Shown here: positions 5,979-6,787 of the stretch, piece after piece
Position numbering within the stretch: the stretch's first letter is position 1
How the letters are laid out: every line of letters starts with the position of its first letter
DNA from: Draconibacterium sp.
Lineage (GTDB): Bacteria > Bacteroidota > Bacteroidia > Bacteroidales > Prolixibacteraceae
Assembly (NCBI GenBank): GCA_015493625.1
Contig: WGCT01000436.1
Location: 1 to 6,787 of the forward strand
Direction of reading: 5' to 3'
DNA length: 6,787 nt
Translations under genes and position numbers: made by a program
Notes under the pieces: model-generated
Databases searched by the model: none
Told to the model about the DNA's origin: nothing
Seen by the model: the letters and a program-made list of their open reading frames with translations, nothing else

Positions 5979-6020
5979 TCAGCAATACAAAGAACTTCGA
6001 TAATACATTTGATTAAAAAA

Positions 6021-6686
6021 ATGAATATTCAAATAGAATCAGGTTGGCAACAAGTACTCGAACCCGAGTTTTCGAAACCCTATTTTAACGAATTGGTAAG
6101 TTTTGTAAAAGCCGAGTATAGGCAATACACCTGTTACCCAAAAGGGAAAGATATTTTTGCTGCTTTCGACAACTGTCCTTTTAATAAATTAAAAGTGGTT
6201 ATTATTGGTCAGGATCCATATCACGGACCGGGGCAGGCAAATGGTTTGTGTTTTTCGGTTCACGATGGAATTCCGCATCCACCGTCGTTAATTAATATTT
6301 TTAAAGAGCTCGAAACCGATATCGACAAACCATACCCACAGAGCGGCGATCTTTCGCACTGGGCCAAACAGGGAGTTCTGCTAATTAATGCAACATTAAC
6401 TGTTCGTGCTCATCAAGCCGGTTCGCACCAACGAAAGGGGTGGGAAACTTTTACCGATGCTGTTATTAAAACTATTTCGGAACAAAAAAAGGGTATCGTA
6501 TTTTTACTTTGGGGCGGTTTTGCAAAGTCGAAAAAAGCATTAATCGATACAAGTAAACATTTTGTATTAACCAGTGGGCATCCCTCTCCATTAAGTGCAA
6601 ACCGCGGGTATTGGTTTGGCAATAAGCACTTTAGCAAAACCAACAACTATTTTATTAAACAAGGGGAAACTCCAATTAATTGGTAA
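6021..6686 (+). CDS. ung: Uracil-DNA glycosylase (family 1)
   Basis: Predicted to remove uracil from DNA as the first step of base-excision repair, in the cytoplasm. The 221-residue protein has the full family-1 motif set: GQDPYHGPGQANGLCFSV (63-80) with the water-activating Asp65 and Tyr67, LLINATLTV (120-128) with the uracil-recognising Asn123, and HPSPLSANRG (187-196) with catalytic His187 and the DNA-intercalation loop. HPPSL (86-90) fits the proline-rich DNA-compression loop. The ATG at 6021 is chosen because family members begin close to the W-x-x-x-L segment (Trp9 here). The in-frame TTG at 5946 would add 25 unrelated residues and start upstream of the candidate -7 box. The gene is divergent from cdsA and appears to be transcribed alone in this window. 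Confidence 0.96.
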   Translation: MNIQIESGWQQVLEPEFSKPYFNELVSFVKAEYRQYTCYPKGKDIFAAFDNCPFNKLKVVIIGQDPYHGPGQANGLCFSVHDGIPHPPSLINIFKELETDIDKPYPQSGDLSHWAKQGVLLINATLTVRAHQAGSHQRKGWETFTDAVIKTISEQKKGIVFLLWGGFAKSKKALIDTSKHFVLTSGHPSPLSANRGYWFGNKHFSKTNNYFIKQGETPINW

Positions 6687-6693
6687 CTCTTTC

Positions 6694-6709
6694 AAAAAAA
6701 AAAAAAAAA
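6694..6709. repeat. Homopolymer run of 16 A
   Basis: Sixteen consecutive A lie 8 bases after the ung stop codon. On the minus strand this is a U-tract preceded by a weak, mismatched stem (GGTTCG near 6735-6730 against CAAACC near 6719-6714). It could therefore end transcription of a leftward gene beyond the window edge. On the plus strand it is not a classical terminator for ung. Such runs are also prone to length error in sequencing. Confidence 0.3.
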
Positions 6710-6787
6710 CAGGTTGGTTTGCAGAAAAACGAACCGGAACAGAAAATAGAGAGTTCTAGAAATTAGAATAAAGAATCAACTCAGAAA

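Larger units (their letters stand above)
5625..6020. other. Intergenic region between divergent cdsA and ung
   Basis: This 396-base stretch has no confident gene. An open frame on the plus strand (5661-5933) starts with TTG, has no recognisable domain and an unnatural Cys/Phe/Leu-rich composition, so I read it as non-coding. From cdsA outward I see a possible 23-codon ORF, a cluster of TGCA-containing inverted repeats (5693-5809), a 19-base palindrome (5807-5825), a candidate leftward promoter (5855-5886) and a candidate rightward promoter (5945-5978). No tRNA or rRNA signature is visible. Confidence 0.8.

Noticed and set aside
6751..6782. Short inverted repeat GAGTT/AACTC downstream of ung as a terminator
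   Set aside because: It has only five base pairs with a 22-base loop and no following T-run, so it is indistinguishable from chance.

Overview
The window looks like chromosomal core DNA from a member of the Bacteroidota. The evidence is an AT-rich sequence with very T/A-rich intergenic stretches, no convincing Shine-Dalgarno sequences ahead of the genes, several matches to the Bacteroidota promoter -7 box (TAnnTTTG), and the gene set itself (cdsA-psd-pssA in a row, with a short, single-domain-type Psd). A marine or anaerobic lineage near the Marinilabiliales would fit the protein flavour, but that is a guess.

Layout, left to right. Positions 1-123 are non-coding and hold a small dyad and a candidate promoter. 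Positions 124-591 (+) encode an Lrp/AsnC-type regulator. It converges on a leftward gene run and shares a TTAA with it, so the two stop codons overlap. The leftward run, read from right to left, is cdsA (5624-4797), psd (4792-4139), pssA (4113-3367), an ABC-F ATPase (3271-1322) and rlmB (1322-588). The right end holds the divergent ung (6021-6686, +) and a short 3' tail with a run of 16 A.

Function. CdsA, PssA and Psd are the three consecutive enzymes that turn phosphatidic acid into phosphatidylethanolamine: CDP-diacylglycerol, then phosphatidylserine, then PE. Gaps of 4 and 25 bases suggest one transcript. The ABC-F ATPase and RlmB form a second pair joined by a one-base TAATG overlap, and both act on the large ribosomal subunit. 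A -7-like box just before the ABC-F gene suggests this pair also has its own promoter. Ung is a DNA-repair enzyme with its own promoter.

The only stretch of more than 300 bases without a confident gene is 5625-6020, between the divergent cdsA and ung. It is not featureless. It contains candidate divergent promoters, a 19-base palindrome, six TGCA tetramers within 115 bases forming competing inverted repeats, and a possible 23-codon ORF just upstream of cdsA. I see no mobile element, CRISPR array, rRNA or tRNA, and no sign of a novel defence or biosynthetic system. The intergenic leader is the only part that seems really worth follow-up.
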